64,000 bases of DNA from UBA4742 sp963734965 (GTDB lineage: Bacteria > Actinomycetota > Acidimicrobiia > Acidimicrobiales > Acidimicrobilacustridaceae): the NCBI GenBank assembly GCA_963734965.1, contig CAVTJK010000003.1:1-64000 (forward strand), written 5' to 3'. The notes under the pieces are model-generated. The model had not been told where the DNA came from and did no database searches. It saw nothing but the letters and a program-made list of their open reading frames with translations. Within the stretch, counting starts at the first letter, position 1; each line of letters starts with the position of its first letter. Positions 1-9,930 of the stretch are shown here, in pieces. Position numbers and translations under genes: made by a program.

Positions 1-7
1 AGGGACC

Positions 8-562
8 TTAGAGATAAAATGCGATCGAGCGATTGCAGTCTGTTAGCGTGGCATAGGTCGCTCGGAAAGTAGCTGGTTCCTCGCCAAATGGATCGTGGAT
101 CTCATCGAATTCCCCATCGCCGCAAACGTCACTAAGGCAAACCACCGTCTTCAGATCGGGATAGCGTGCCATGACAGCCTGCCTATTAAGGTCATCAAAG
201 ACGAAAACGATGCGAGCCGACTCTGCAAGTCCTCGGGACAGATGTCGGGATCTATGCGTCTTCATATTGATACCACGCTCGCGCGCTGCAAGAATTGCCG
301 TCCGAGGGGGCGAGCGGCCCTCGAGCGGCGTGATATTCCGGCTCATATTACATCTTTGGCTTTTTGCCGTTTGGTTCCAGAAAGCGCTCAGTTGCAAAGC
401 TGCAAAGGGACTTCGACATATATTTCCGTGACAAACGAATACGATAACATCGCTTCTTTCGTCGCGATTTGCTCGAGCAAGCATTCGTTTGGCTCGCCAG
501 CGTCGTAGAATACGCCAGCCGGGTATGTCTGCCGGCACGCTTCGCCGCGCCTTGAAGCGCAA
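8..562 (-). CDS. Low-molecular-weight protein tyrosine phosphatase
   Basis: A 184-residue frame with the family's phosphate loop, VCHGNICRSP, around residues 43-52; Cys44 would be the nucleophile and Arg50 the phosphate-binding residue of the CX5R signature. A DPFG motif near the C-terminus supplies the general-acid Asp. In capsule and exopolysaccharide loci such enzymes dephosphorylate the tyrosine autokinase that drives polymer assembly; that role is inferred from the ATP-grasp and polysaccharide deacetylase genes upstream. It is the only long intact gene in the low-GC first 5.3 kb. The stretch just after the P-loop aligns poorly with the family, so two compensating indels are possible. The N-terminus is longer than usual; the true start may lie about 30 codons further in. 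Confidence 0.8.
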   Translation of the reverse strand: MRFKARRSVPADIPGWRILRRWRAKRMLARANRDERSDVIVFVCHGNICRSPFAALQLSAFWNQTAKSQRCNMSRNITPLEGRSPPRTAILAARERGINMKTHRSRHLSRGLAESARIVFVFDDLNRQAVMARYPDLKTVVCLSDVCGDGEFDEIHDPFGEEPATFRATYATLTDCNRSIAFYL

Positions 563-1718
563 GCTTCAACTCCGCTAGTCCGGGGCGTGGATCATCAATT
601 ACCAGTGAATCCCAAACTTCACGTCCTAAGGGGGTATCGCAAAAATCCTGCTAACCACCTAATAGATAACCACGCTGCTTTCCATGGTTGGTTCTTAAGC
701 CGGTCAATTTTCTGTCTGAAGTAACTTAAATCGTGCGACAAATTACGGCTGTAAACTTCGCTTCGATATGCCGCTCTGGGTACTCATGTTGTGCATGACG
801 AGTTGATACCAGTAGAAACGGAAACTCCACGCCAAGAGCAACTGGAAAAGGCATTGAACCCCAGGGCCTCGCATTAATTTCAAGTAAGACGTCGTCACGA
901 GCCTCGTTCTTGCGAACTCAAACATTGCTAAACCAGTATAATCAATACGTCGCAACATAAGCTGGACAGCGCGCTCAAGATCGTGATCAACAGGGACTGC
1001 CCGACGATAAGAACTACCACCCGTTAGAGAAGCCTCGTGCACCCTTTCATGTTGGAATGCCTGGGTAATATACGCCCGTCTTTAGAGAGCACCGACAGAC
1101 CTACCCCAAACCCTTCGAAGAAGTTTTCGACTATAAAGTGGTTAGCCTCGGCAGCATCCATTGCGCAGACTAAGGCGTCGCAGTCATTTAGGATCCGCAC
1201 ATCAGAACGTATGTACAAAGAATTGTAGACTAAAGGACTTCCGCGGCTTGAATACCACAGGCAGGCCGATCACCGACGATGGCTGATGAGTTGTACCCCG
1301 AAAGTAATCCTCCAGGGGGGACGGGAACACTCACCGAAAGAGCTAACTGACGAGTAAGATGTTTATGAAATAAAACTTTAATGGCTTCGCTGCTCTGAAT
1401 CGCGGAGCCACAGACTTGCGTGAGATCAGGCCGATGACGGTCCAATGGCAATATTGCTCGTTCATCGCATGGGATGAGCAGATCAATGTGCTCGCGCTCG
1501 AGGAGTACACGGAGTTTTTCTAGCCATTCCAGACCATCGCCTGAGTAATATGGCAGCCACCAAGACACGATCTATTTTGTTTGATCTTAAAGCTACTGCC
1601 GAAAAAATCGAAAGGTGCCACATGAACTTCAATACCGTGACGCGCCAATGATCTGAACTGTCGCTAGGAAGCTCCGATTATCATCGCCAAACACAAGAAC
1701 CTTAGGCCGCCGTGCCAC
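560..1718 (-). CDS. ATP-grasp protein, broken by several frameshifts
   Basis: Reading across frames gives one ATP-grasp protein. A Rossmann-like start (KVLVFGDDNRSFLATV, just after a GTG at 1716-1718) is followed by LLIPCDERAILPL (about 1,460), then SVPVPPG (about 1,310), then VENFFEGFGVGLSVL (about 1,100), and the metal/ATP-binding LLEINARPWGS (about 860). The C-terminal part continues to about 560 and abuts the phosphatase gene. At least four or five single-base shifts are needed; for example, reading GAGTTTCGC instead of GAGTTCGC near 915 restores the frame. Proteins of this type sit beside WalW-like deacetylases and tyrosine phosphatases in exopolysaccharide clusters; the substrate ligated is unknown. 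The pattern suggests unpolished sequence rather than natural decay. Confidence 0.6.
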
Positions 1719-1876
1719 TGCTGAACCTTCTATTGGCTTTGTAGTCCCTCATCAGAGCGCTAAAAACTCATCCATTGTCCCCGCGCTCACTATTCGAAAC
1801 TACTGAATTCCCGCCGGGTTTAAAATGGAGCTTGTGAGTTGTGCCCTAACCTCATGTGGAGTGCAGAAGGCCCCGC

Positions 1877-2828
1877 CTATTCGTCACGAAAGAATGTAAT
1901 GTAGTCGGTAATGACTCTTTTGAATTTGTTCACGTCTTTCTCACTGCAGACGTAGGGTGTATGCCCAGCTTCCAGCGAGGAGAATGGAAGGAAAATAAGA
2001 AGACGCGCACACCACTTCGAAACAAAGCTTTGAAGCCGTACATATCGCGCAGCGAAGAGCCTTCTGGTGATAACAGCAGCCGCCGAACACCACCAATGTG
2101 TGCAAGAAGAATTCCTAACACGAATGGATGCCAAGATCGAATGGTCCTCGATAGGATAGCGGGAAATGCCGGCTCGGCACAAAAAGCCTACCTGGGCCGA
2201 TGTATGGGGAATACGAAGTAATATCTTATCAGCCGTCCAGAACGGGCGACAATCGTAACCAGAGTAATCGGGGCCCCCATCAGACGAAAAGTTAAAGCAA
2301 GCTAGCAGGGTTATATCAATCCTCAGCACCGAAATCCTTTAAAAATACACGCTGGTATTCGGTCCGTATCCGGAGCGTCCAGCTAAATATACAGTTGGAC
2401 GAATGCCGAACGACTTTTCGATTTTGTTCGAAAGCATAGTTATTTTGGCCCGTTCCAAGGATTTGGGAGATTGCCAGGGTACGAATTGTACGTCGAGACC
2501 TCCTCTTCGTGAGGCGGCGAGACCCATGGATGAAGGTGGGCGCCAATTGTAGTGCCCCTGTCCATGAGCAATCGTCGAATGAGTTGTACGCTCTCCTCCT
2601 GCGAGGCCACCGGAAAGTCGACGACATAGGTTGGCTTCGCTCCTTTGCATACAAGGTCTTCGTGTATCGGCTGAATTGCAGGAATATGTGATGTAGTGGT
2701 CGCGCTCCGATCAAAGGGTGCAGACCAGTCGAACTCTTCCTCCGTGTGGATGACTACGAGGAGTTGTGGTAGGCTGTCACTCTCGCACCCTTCAGATCCG
2801 TGATTTCCAATTTTCCACGCTCACGCAT
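1877..2828 (-). CDS. WalW-like polysaccharide deacetylase, frameshifted
   Basis: Frame-corrected translation of the minus strand gives the hallmarks of the WalW-type NodB-fold deacetylases of surface-polysaccharide loci. These are HTEEEFDWSAPFDRS near 2,735, KPTYVVDFPVA near 2,630, HLHPWVSPP near 2,530, YNSYPGNLP near 2,480, AGR-GYGPNTS near 2,370, and LSPEG followed by FHSP near 2,070-1,990. The Asp of EEEFDW and the HLHPW histidines are the expected metal ligands. No single frame is longer than about 150 codons, so at least four indels interrupt it. It would remove acetyl groups from an exported polysaccharide intermediate. The start (ATG at 2826-2828) is a guess because the first 30 codons are also frame-broken. 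Confidence 0.55.
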
Positions 2829-2869
2829 TTTGATGTTCACCGCGGATGACGGACAAGGCGAGGCCATTT

Positions 2870-5310
2870 GACAGGAGGCGTATTGGAGCTTCTGTTCTGC
2901 CAATTCAACCGCGAATCGAAGCACGCGCCCTCCTTCTCTTCTCGTCGCTCTTGCATCTTGTGTTGGCGATCAAAGGCTCTGGGATTGAAGCGACACTAAG
3001 CCATGGGGACAGAACCGGTATCTCTTAATTTTTGCGCGCCCGTTCGATCCCGACCGAAGGGGCTTGTGCGTCCAAGCTATTGACGAACGGTCCGAGCATC
3101 GCCAAGGCATCAGAAGCTCGCCTGCATCTTCCATCAAGCGATGATTCTGTTATTTGTAGAAGTTCGCAGCAGGAGCTTGGTATTTGCTCATCGTAGCGAT
3201 GTAATTGTCCAGCCCCGTCACCCTAACGGCTTTCATATAAGTCGCTGCCGCAATCCTGAACGTCGAAATAGCTGCCCGTTCCCCCAGACTGTGGGGTTGC
3301 CTTCCACTCGGGGTACGCTTGGGAGCACGCCAGACGCCGCCTGATAATATAATTCACCACCCGTCCCGCCAGCTACTGGCGTCGATGTGCATGTGATGGG
3401 AGAGCCGCCGTGGGAGGCCAAAGTCTTATCTGCCCAGAGCATATGCTCCATCGGCACCGGCCCAAACATCTTGTGGCTGGCGAAACCGTGCTATTCACAA
3501 CATAATAGTATTCATCTATTAAATCCGCCAGGTGCCAGACTGCCGTCCCCAGATGGCCAGATGCTCCTGAGTCGCCGGGCTGCCATTTCCATAACCCTCC
3601 ATTGGCAGAGGCATAATAAATCATAACTGTAAAGGACTGTGACGGCGTAGCCGTCGGCCATGTATGACCATTAGGACCACCATTGCCTCGTTCATGCCAA
3701 TATTCTCAGAATTGCCGACTTGCATACCGATTTGAAACGTTAGATCGGCTGGTGCAACCAATCTCCAGAGGTATTACCATATTGGTGCCTACCAGAACCA
3801 TAGTTCATCTGGCCCAGAGGGCCAGACGGGTACGTCATCACTAAGACGATTCTCATGCCGCCCTCTAAATTTAATGAAAGAATGTCTGCGTTTCCAGTTC
3901 GTTGGTAAACCTGCAAAGGCTCCGCCCATATAACCCTGTTGCCATGAATGGCTATTCGGAGCCCAACACCAAATGCCTAGAGAGTATTAGAAGTTCGTTA
4001 GGCTTATCTGAGGCATTAGCTAAAAAGTCTACAGCAAATGAGCCTTGGGGATCTATTACGTCCTTGAAATAGGGCTTTTCTACCTAATCGTCGGGGGCAA
4101 GTCTTAGAACAGAGGAATTACATATAGTACGCATGGACCACGCTAGAGCGCGCTCTTGTTTGCCTAGCATCAAACACGCGTAATAAATATGGAGCAAGGC
4201 ATCAACCTTATGATTTTACTCATTTGGTTAGAGCCCGCATTCGCCAAATCTATGATTTCCAGCCGGACCCCACACATGAACAACAGGGCCGAATTTGGCA
4301 TAGATGCGAGATTGTGTCTAGAGATGAGCCCCGCCCTCGGTGACGATGGGTACAGCGGATCGAGTTCGGTCGGCGGCGAAACCAAAACCAATTCATGCCA
4401 ACGGATAGGAACCAGTAGCGTCACTTGGAGTAGGCGCAACTATTTGGTCGAATAGCCGCCGATTTGGTAGATGTAGTTATCTTCGGAGATCCGAGCCCTG
4501 TGTATTGCGCGCTGCCAGCACCAGACCATCGCCTACGGTGAGCTCGAAGCAGGTATTTTGCCAGTCGCCTCATTCAATACGAACACTGCATGGCACCGGC
4601 CATCAACGCATTCACGCGCGTGTCTTGTGCTTCAAGGGTTTTGGTCTTTGAATGTCCGCACGGCCCATGCTGGCATCCAGCCAATCATGTCTCTAACACC
4701 GCCAGAAGTAATATCTGCAAAAGACACGACCACAGTTATTCGGGCTGTACTTCCATATTCCCGTAGTCAACACCGTTTCGTGGCGGGTACGCGGCGGCCG
4801 GCCTCGCTTACGCTCAAATCATACGGCGGAAGCATTGCCGTCGCGTGGCAATAAGCTACAATTCCTGGTGCAACAAAGATCGTAGCGTGTCGCGAGTCCA
4901 GTCAGATAACCCGTCATCGCCACAAAAAGCCAACGAGCTGCTCCACGTGGTGGAGGGCCGAAACTATCGAGTGCGTACCAGAGCCTCCATGAAATCCCAT
5001 AATGGAGATCCGCTTCTGTATGACCGGATGTCAATGGTGTAGTGTTGGCATCCACGGCATGAGTTGCAGGGCCCGGCCGGCAGCCAAGTCGCCTGAGACA
5101 ACGCCCTCTCCTGCTCGCCGTCGGGAACGTGCCGTTGGTGGTGAAGCAAACAGCTACCGCGGTTTCATGACCGTGCCCGCTGCGGCAGGTGACGGCGCCT
5201 TATCGGCTGCGGCAAAGGTACATGTTTTGGTGGTTGTCCAAGTACTGTAAGGCCTTAGCTGTCAGAATATGTCGTGTCATAATAGAACCTAGTAAGGGCG
5301 GCTGCAGAGC
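2870..5310. other. Low-GC stretch without an assignable gene
   Basis: About 2.4 kb at roughly 50% GC with no frame above about 100 codons on either strand. The minus strand has coding-like patches. One ends near 3,027 (LAMLGPFVNSLDAQAP before a stop). A Gly/Trp-rich one lies between 3,370 and 3,700 (GNGGPNGHTWPTATPS, ASANGGLWKWQPGDSG). Others lie near 4,170-4,440 and 4,700-5,050. I cannot match any to a family. The patchiness resembles the frame-broken ATP-grasp and deacetylase genes next door, so these are probably further polysaccharide-locus genes hidden by indels. No RNA gene, transposase or phage gene was seen. Confidence 0.4.
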
Positions 5311-5404
5311 TAGCTAGTGATTACATGCACTCTGGCAATATGGCTTATGGTAGCTAAGGTCTGGTCGCTTTGCTTTGTCCAGGCCGTGACATAAAACCAT
5401 ATCT

Positions 5405-5796
5405 GCTACGGGCGGCGGGCACCGTTGAGCCCCCATCGGGTGAGTCTCTGGTAGTCGTGAGGCGTCTGGTGCAACGGGTACAGGAACGGCAGGGCGACGA
5501 GCATCATCCCGTCTGTGCGGAGCACCCGAGTCAGCTCGCTGAGCGCCACGGCCGGAGAGTGGAGGTGTTCGAGCACCTGCGACGCGACGGCGGCGTCGAA
5601 GGAGCCAGCCCGGAAGGGAAGACGGTGCGCGTCCACCGCAGACGGTCGGAGCGAAACCGGCGTCGATGTCGAGCGAGATCACTGAGGCCGACGACGGGAA
5701 CGGGTACCCGCCAACGCCCACCTCGAGCACGTCGCCCGCCAGTTGGTCGCGGTACTCGCTCAGGATCGCGCTGGCGCATTGGCGATTGAGGGTCAT
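5405..5796 (-). pseudogene. Class I SAM methyltransferase, 3' truncated at GC junction
   Basis: Starts MTLNRQCASAIL and carries a SAM-binding motif I, VLEVGVGGYPFP, with a downstream acidic VISLDID. After one frameshift near 5,640 it continues as VDAHRLPFRAGSFDAAVASQ and VLEHLHSP, then LRTDGMMLVALPFLYPL. It runs to HDYQRLTRWGL, where family members still need 60-80 residues. There the sequence changes abruptly to low-GC DNA (about 5,405) and the frame becomes unrelated. It belongs with the epimerase gene immediately upstream (25 bp gap). Methyltransferase type-11 proteins in such loci often methylate sugars or lipid-linked intermediates; the substrate here is unknown. Confidence 0.65.
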
Positions 5797-5820
5797 GCTC
5801 GGGTGCCGACAGTCACAAGC

Positions 5821-6792
5821 TCATTCGGACCGGCGTGGCCCGTCGAGCGAGAGCGCCTCGTTCCGAGCTCGATGCCAGTCGAGCTGGTGTTGCAGGCCAG
5901 TGCGCAGGTCGACGGCCGGTGCCCAGCCGAGCAGGGCCAGCGCGCAGGTCGCTGGACCCTCCGGTGCGCATGACGTCACCGGCCTGGGTCGGTTGCCGAT
6001 CGATGGGGACCGGCGCGCCACTCAGCTCCCCGAGCAGCTCGATCACCTCGACCATGCTGGTACTCGCTCCGCCCGACACGTTGAGCACCGTCCCTGGCTC
6101 GACGTCGGCGACGGCCGTGGCCAGGTTGGCGGCGACCACGTCGGCGACGTAGGTGAAATCGCGGACCTGGGACCCGTCGCCGAAGAGCGGAAAGGGCGTG
6201 TTGGTGACGATGGCCTGGCACAGCCGGTGGAACGCCATGTCGGGGCGCTGGCGAGGTCCGTACACGCTGAAGTAGCGCAGGGCCACGGCCGGGACGGCCC
6301 AACTCGACGCGTACAGCGAGCACAGGTGCTCGGCGGCCAGCTTGGTCACGCCGTAGGGGCTCCTGGGCTTGGGAAGGTCGTCCTCGAGGGTGGGGTACCG
6401 CTCGGCGTCGCCGTAGACCGACGAGCTCGACCGAACACGAACCGGCGCAGCGCCGTGCCGCGGCACGCCTCGAGCAGGCGCTGGGTGGCCAACACGTTGT
6501 TCGACTCATAGGCCGGGAAGCCGTCGGCCCACGACAGGCGCACTCCAGGTTGGCCGGCCTGGTGGAACACGACGTCGATGCCGTCGACCAGCCGAGCCAG
6601 GGCATCCGATCGCAGGTCGGCGTCGATGATCTCGGCCCGGTCCCGCAGGCGGTCGAGGTTGTCGCACTTCTGGTCGGTGTCGTAGTAGTCGGTCAGGCAG
6701 TCGACGACACGGACCTCGTGACCCTGATCGAGGAGTGCCTCGCTCAGGTGAGAGCCGATGAAACCTGCGCCCCCCGTCACGAGCGTTCTCAA
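5821..6792 (-). CDS. NAD-dependent sugar epimerase/dehydratase, frameshifted
   Basis: Extended SDR of nucleotide-sugar metabolism. The Rossmann motif VTGGAGFIGSHL is at residues 5-16, followed by VVFHQAGQPGVRLSW, then SSSSVYGDAERYP and the catalytic YGVTK (Tyr-x-x-x-Lys), then LRYFSVYGPRQRPDM and DFTYVADVV. It looks like a UDP-glucuronate/UDP-glucose 4-epimerase-type enzyme. Two shifts are needed, one near 6,440 (before SSSSVYGD) and one near 5,960, after which the tail ends in LDGPRRSE and a stop. Length (about 320 residues) is normal once corrected. It lies between the truncated methyltransferase and a divergent glycosyltransferase, and probably supplies an activated sugar to that polysaccharide pathway. 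Confidence 0.8.
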
Positions 6793-6881
6793 CGGAGCGT
6801 CCCGGTGTCTGTCATCATTTGTCGCCAGAGCCTATCTGCAGGGACCGACGCGGGTACCGGTCCGTTGACGACGGAGGTCCC

Positions 6882-8070
6882 GTGCCAGCCGAGGTTCGCA
6901 TCCTGAGCATCATCACCCGGATGGGGCGGGGCGGATCCGAGCGTCGGCTGCTCGACGTGCTCGACGCGGTGGCCCGGGCACCCACGTCGTCGTGGTCGGC
7001 CGTGATTCGGAGACCGAGGCCATCGAGGCGTTGTCCCGCCGCGGCCCGGTGATCGAGCTGCCGAGCCTCGTCCGGGCGGTCGAGCCGGCCAACGATCTCG
7101 AAGACCCTGATGCAGCTCCGGCGTCTGATCCGTCAAGGCTCCTTCGATGTCGTGCACACGCATCAGGCCAAATCGGGGCTTCTCGGCCGGGTCGCGGCCC
7201 GGACGGCTGGGTCCGTCTCGTCTATCACTCGGCGTCGGGCGCCAGCTTCGGTCCCAGCTACGGACGGGTCGAGAGCATCGGATTCGCCGTGGCGGAGCGC
7301 GTGACCGCTCCGCTGGTCAACCGCTACTTCGTCGTCGGTCACGACCTGGCGGGGGAGTTGGCCGCCAACGGAATCTCGAGGCGCCGCCTCGAGGTCGTCC
7401 GCTCGAGCCTCGACCTGAGTCGGTTCGTGCCCGCCGATTCCGAGGAGCGCATCGCCCTGCGTGAGGAGTTGGGGGTCGATCCGGCGTCCAAAGTGGTCTG
7501 TTACGTCGGCCGGCTGGACGCCAAGAAGGGCGTGGGTCCGCTGCCGGGCATGATCGGGCGGCGGCGGACCGCGGTCGGGTGTCGCTGCTCATCGCCGGTG
7601 ACGGACCACTGCGCGGTGACCTCGAGGCCGAACGTGACCGCGCGCCAGTGGTGGCGACGCGGTGGAGATCGTCTTGCTCGGGTTCCTGCCTACGGTGGCC
7701 GACGCCCTCCGGAGCGCCGACCTCGTTGTGTTGCCGAGTCCGAAGGAGGGGCTGTCGCAGGTCCTCGTGCAAGCGGCAGCCTGCGACGTGCCCTTCGTGT
7801 CCTACGCCGTGGACGGCGTGTCCGAGCTGCTGGCCATGGGCGCCCGCGGTCGGTCGGTACCCCTCGGCGACGAAGCTGCGTTCGAGCGCGGCGGTCGCCG
7901 ATGCGCTCTCCGGATCCGACGGTGCCGGAGCTGACCCTCCAGCGGGCTGTCGCCCTCGGCGCGATCGGACCGAGTGGGCCGAGTGGGATCCCGCCATCGT
8001 GGCCGAGCACTACCGCGCCCGCTACACCCTCGACCTGGCCGACAAGATCAGTGGGCGCCGTGGGCGGTGA
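6882..8070 (+). CDS. GT4-family glycosyltransferase, frameshifted
   Basis: A GTG start at 6882 lies 3 bp after a GGAGGTC ribosome-binding site and opens with VRILSIITRMGRGGSERRL, the N-terminal GT-B motif of family 4. Successive frames give DVVHTHQAKSGLLGR, then YFVVGHDLAGELAANG, then VVCYVGRLDAKKG, SLLIAGDGPLRGDLE, and the nucleotide-sugar-binding EX7E-like segment LPSPKEGLSQVLVQAA. At least five shifts occur (about 6,985; 7,100; 7,210; 7,560; 7,650; 7,890). The last 22 bp overlap the convergent sugar transferase. It is predicted to be a cytoplasmic, membrane-associated enzyme adding a sugar to a lipid-linked intermediate. Confidence 0.75.
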
Positions 8071-8893
8071 GCACCACCGGGATCGTGCGGGCCAAGATCC
8101 GGACGTCGCCCCGTAGCGACCACTCGGCCGCGTACGTCGCATCGAGCCGAACCCGGTGCTCGAAGAGGACCTGGCTGCGGCCGGACACCTGCCAGAGCCC
8201 GGTGAGCCCGGGCTTGCACGACAGGTAGGCCCGGGGCGAGTCGCCGTAGAGACGGATCAGCTCGTCGGGCACGACCGGCCGGGGACCGACGGCACTCATG
8301 GTCCCCTGCAGCACGCACAGTGCCTGGGGCAGCTCGTCGATGCTGGTCCGGCGCAGCAATCGCCCGAAGCGGGTGATTCGGGGGTCGAGGGCCGACGGCA
8401 CCTTGAAGCCGTTGTGCAGGTATTGCTCGTAGAGCGCGGTATCGGCGCGGAGTCGCCGTTCGGCGTCGCTGTACATCGAGCGGAACTTGTAGACCGCGAT
8501 GCGCTGGCCTCCCCGCCCGACGCGGATCTGGGTGAACAGCACCGGTCCGGGCGAGGTCAGCTTCAAGATGGCGGCCACGATGGGATAGGCGATGAGGAAG
8601 ACCACGCACAGTGGCACCCCGACGATGATGTCGACGGCGCGCTTGGCCATACGTGCCCATTGCCCCTCGATGACGAATCGGTCCTCGTCGCCGTGGGCGT
8701 CCGACGATGAGCACGAGTCGGCCATGGTCAATGGCGGGTTCGACGACCCTGCGTGCTCGTCGTCCCAGGATGCGGAAGACTCGATCGGCCGCTGATCAGG
8801 CATGCGCCGCGAGGTGTGCGACGCGAAACGGAACCCGCCACGAGCCCGCTGTTCCGTGGTGCCCATGTCGGCGGACAACGTCCCCCATCTCAT
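8048..8893 (-). CDS. Undecaprenyl-phosphate sugar transferase
   Basis: A 281-residue member of the bacterial sugar transferase family (WcaJ/PglC-like catalytic domain). One hydrophobic segment (about residues 87-112, VDIIVGVPLCVVFLIAYPIV) precedes the catalytic domain, which has FTQIRVGRGGQ, VYKFRSMY, the RTSIDELPQ motif, MSAVGPRPVVP, KPGLTGLWQVSGRS and a C-terminal ILARTIPVVL. It transfers a sugar-1-phosphate to undecaprenyl phosphate and so initiates polysaccharide repeat assembly at the inner membrane. The start at 8893 is favoured by an AGGAG 10 nt upstream; the poorly conserved first 70 residues also contain later ATGs. It lacks the long multi-spanning N-terminus of WcaJ. Confidence 0.9.
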   Translation of the reverse strand: MRWGTLSADMGTTEQRARGGFRFASHTSRRMPDQRPIESSASWDDEHAGSSNPPLTMADSCSSSDAHGDEDRFVIEGQWARMAKRAVDIIVGVPLCVVFLIAYPIVAAILKLTSPGPVLFTQIRVGRGGQRIAVYKFRSMYSDAERRLRADTALYEQYLHNGFKVPSALDPRITRFGRLLRRTSIDELPQALCVLQGTMSAVGPRPVVPDELIRLYGDSPRAYLSCKPGLTGLWQVSGRSQVLFEHRVRLDATYAAEWSLRGDVRILARTIPVVLTAHGAH

Positions 8894-9286
8894 CAGATCT
8901 CAGCTCCTGAACGTGCTGCAAGTCCCGGCGTCCCTTCCGGCTCCCCCGCACTGAGTAGCCATCGTGCCACAATAAGTAGTAGCAGGGACGACAAAGTGCG
9001 CAAGTGGCCTGAGGCCCGGTTCCGGGGGGAACTCGATGAGCGCGCGGAGCGTAACACCGCCGGGGGCCGGCTGCGGTGGAACCTCGCCCTGGGCCGGACG
9101 ACCTGGCCACGAGGGCCGGTCGGCCCACCGGATTCGGGCCCGAGTTCGACCACGAGTTGAACCGAACGACTCACGATCCGTGCCCCTCCGTCCGATAGAG
9201 TCAGGCCCAGGGTTATATCCCCGGGCTGCTACATAGAGTAAGGTTGGCCGAGAGGCGGACCACGAGCAAAGGGTCGGAAAACGACG
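8894..9286. other. Intergenic region upstream of LPXTG gene
   Basis: About 390 bp between divergently read genes. The half nearer 9287 contains AT-richer segments (GATAGAGT near 9,195 and TACATAGAG near 9,230) that could be -10 elements, and a short GGGTTATATCCCC fold. I see no convincing -35, riboswitch or small gene. Confidence 0.3.
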
Positions 9287-9844
9287 ATGCGATTGGCACG
9301 GAACCCGATCACGATCGCAGTGGCGGTGTTCGTCGCGGCCTGCGTGGTCACGCTGGCGCCGTCCGCGACCGCGATGGCATCGGCCCAGACCGCGCCGCCC
9401 GTCAGCTACCAGGGTGGGTGCACGCTGGTGTTGAGCACCGTCACTGTCACGCAGGGTGGTCAGTTGTCGGTCACCGGCAAGGGCTATCCGGCCGGCGCCG
9501 TCGTGACCTTCACGCTCTCGCCGAACGTCGTGCTCGGCACCGCCACCGCCGACGCCAACGGCGATGCCACGCTCGTGTTCACGGTGCCGGACGACACCTC
9601 GCCGGGGATGCACGCCATCACCGCCGACGGTGTTCCCGCCGGGCAGTGCGATCCCGCCGTCGCCACGAACTTGATGGTGCTGGCCCAGAACACGACGAAC
9701 TCGTCGGTCGCCACCGGCTCGCTCCCTCGCACCGGTACCAACAGCTTCGAGTTGCTCCAGATCGCGCTGATCCTGATCGCCATCGGCGGCCTGATCACCC
9801 TGGCGACCCGCAAGCGCCTCCACCGAGGACACGTCGAGTCCTGA
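9287..9844 (+). CDS. Secreted LPXTG cell-wall-anchored protein
   Basis: A 185-residue protein with a signal peptide (charged MRLARN, hydrophobic core to about residue 33). It has one beta-rich extracellular domain of about 100 residues containing two cysteines (YQGGCTLVL and GQCDP) that could form a disulfide. A complete sortase signal follows: LPRTG, a hydrophobic helix (LLQIALILIAIGGLITL) and a positive tail RKRLHR. The domain resembles bacterial Ig-like repeats (VTFTLSPNVVLGTATADANG), often used as surface spacers. No sortase gene is in view, so the anchoring enzyme must be encoded elsewhere. Position between polysaccharide genes and the DUF4012 gene suggests a cell-envelope role; the ligand is unknown. 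Confidence 0.75.
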   Translation: MRLARNPITIAVAVFVAACVVTLAPSATAMASAQTAPPVSYQGGCTLVLSTVTVTQGGQLSVTGKGYPAGAVVTFTLSPNVVLGTATADANGDATLVFTVPDDTSPGMHAITADGVPAGQCDPAVATNLMVLAQNTTNSSVATGSLPRTGTNSFELLQIALILIAIGGLITLATRKRLHRGHVES

Positions 9845-9930
9845 CCGGCTCGTCCGAGTAGCGGCGGCGCCAGCGACCCCGGCGCCCTGCCCTCTCCGTC
9901 GGCTGGCTCCCATCTAGGCTCGGGCGTCCC

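Noticed and set aside
1..5310. Prophage or plasmid block
   Set aside because: No integrase, terminase, capsid or replication genes; the recognisable genes are polysaccharide-type.
9190..9286. Riboswitch upstream of the LPXTG gene
   Set aside because: Only a short GGGTTATATCCCC fold; no conserved aptamer core recognised.
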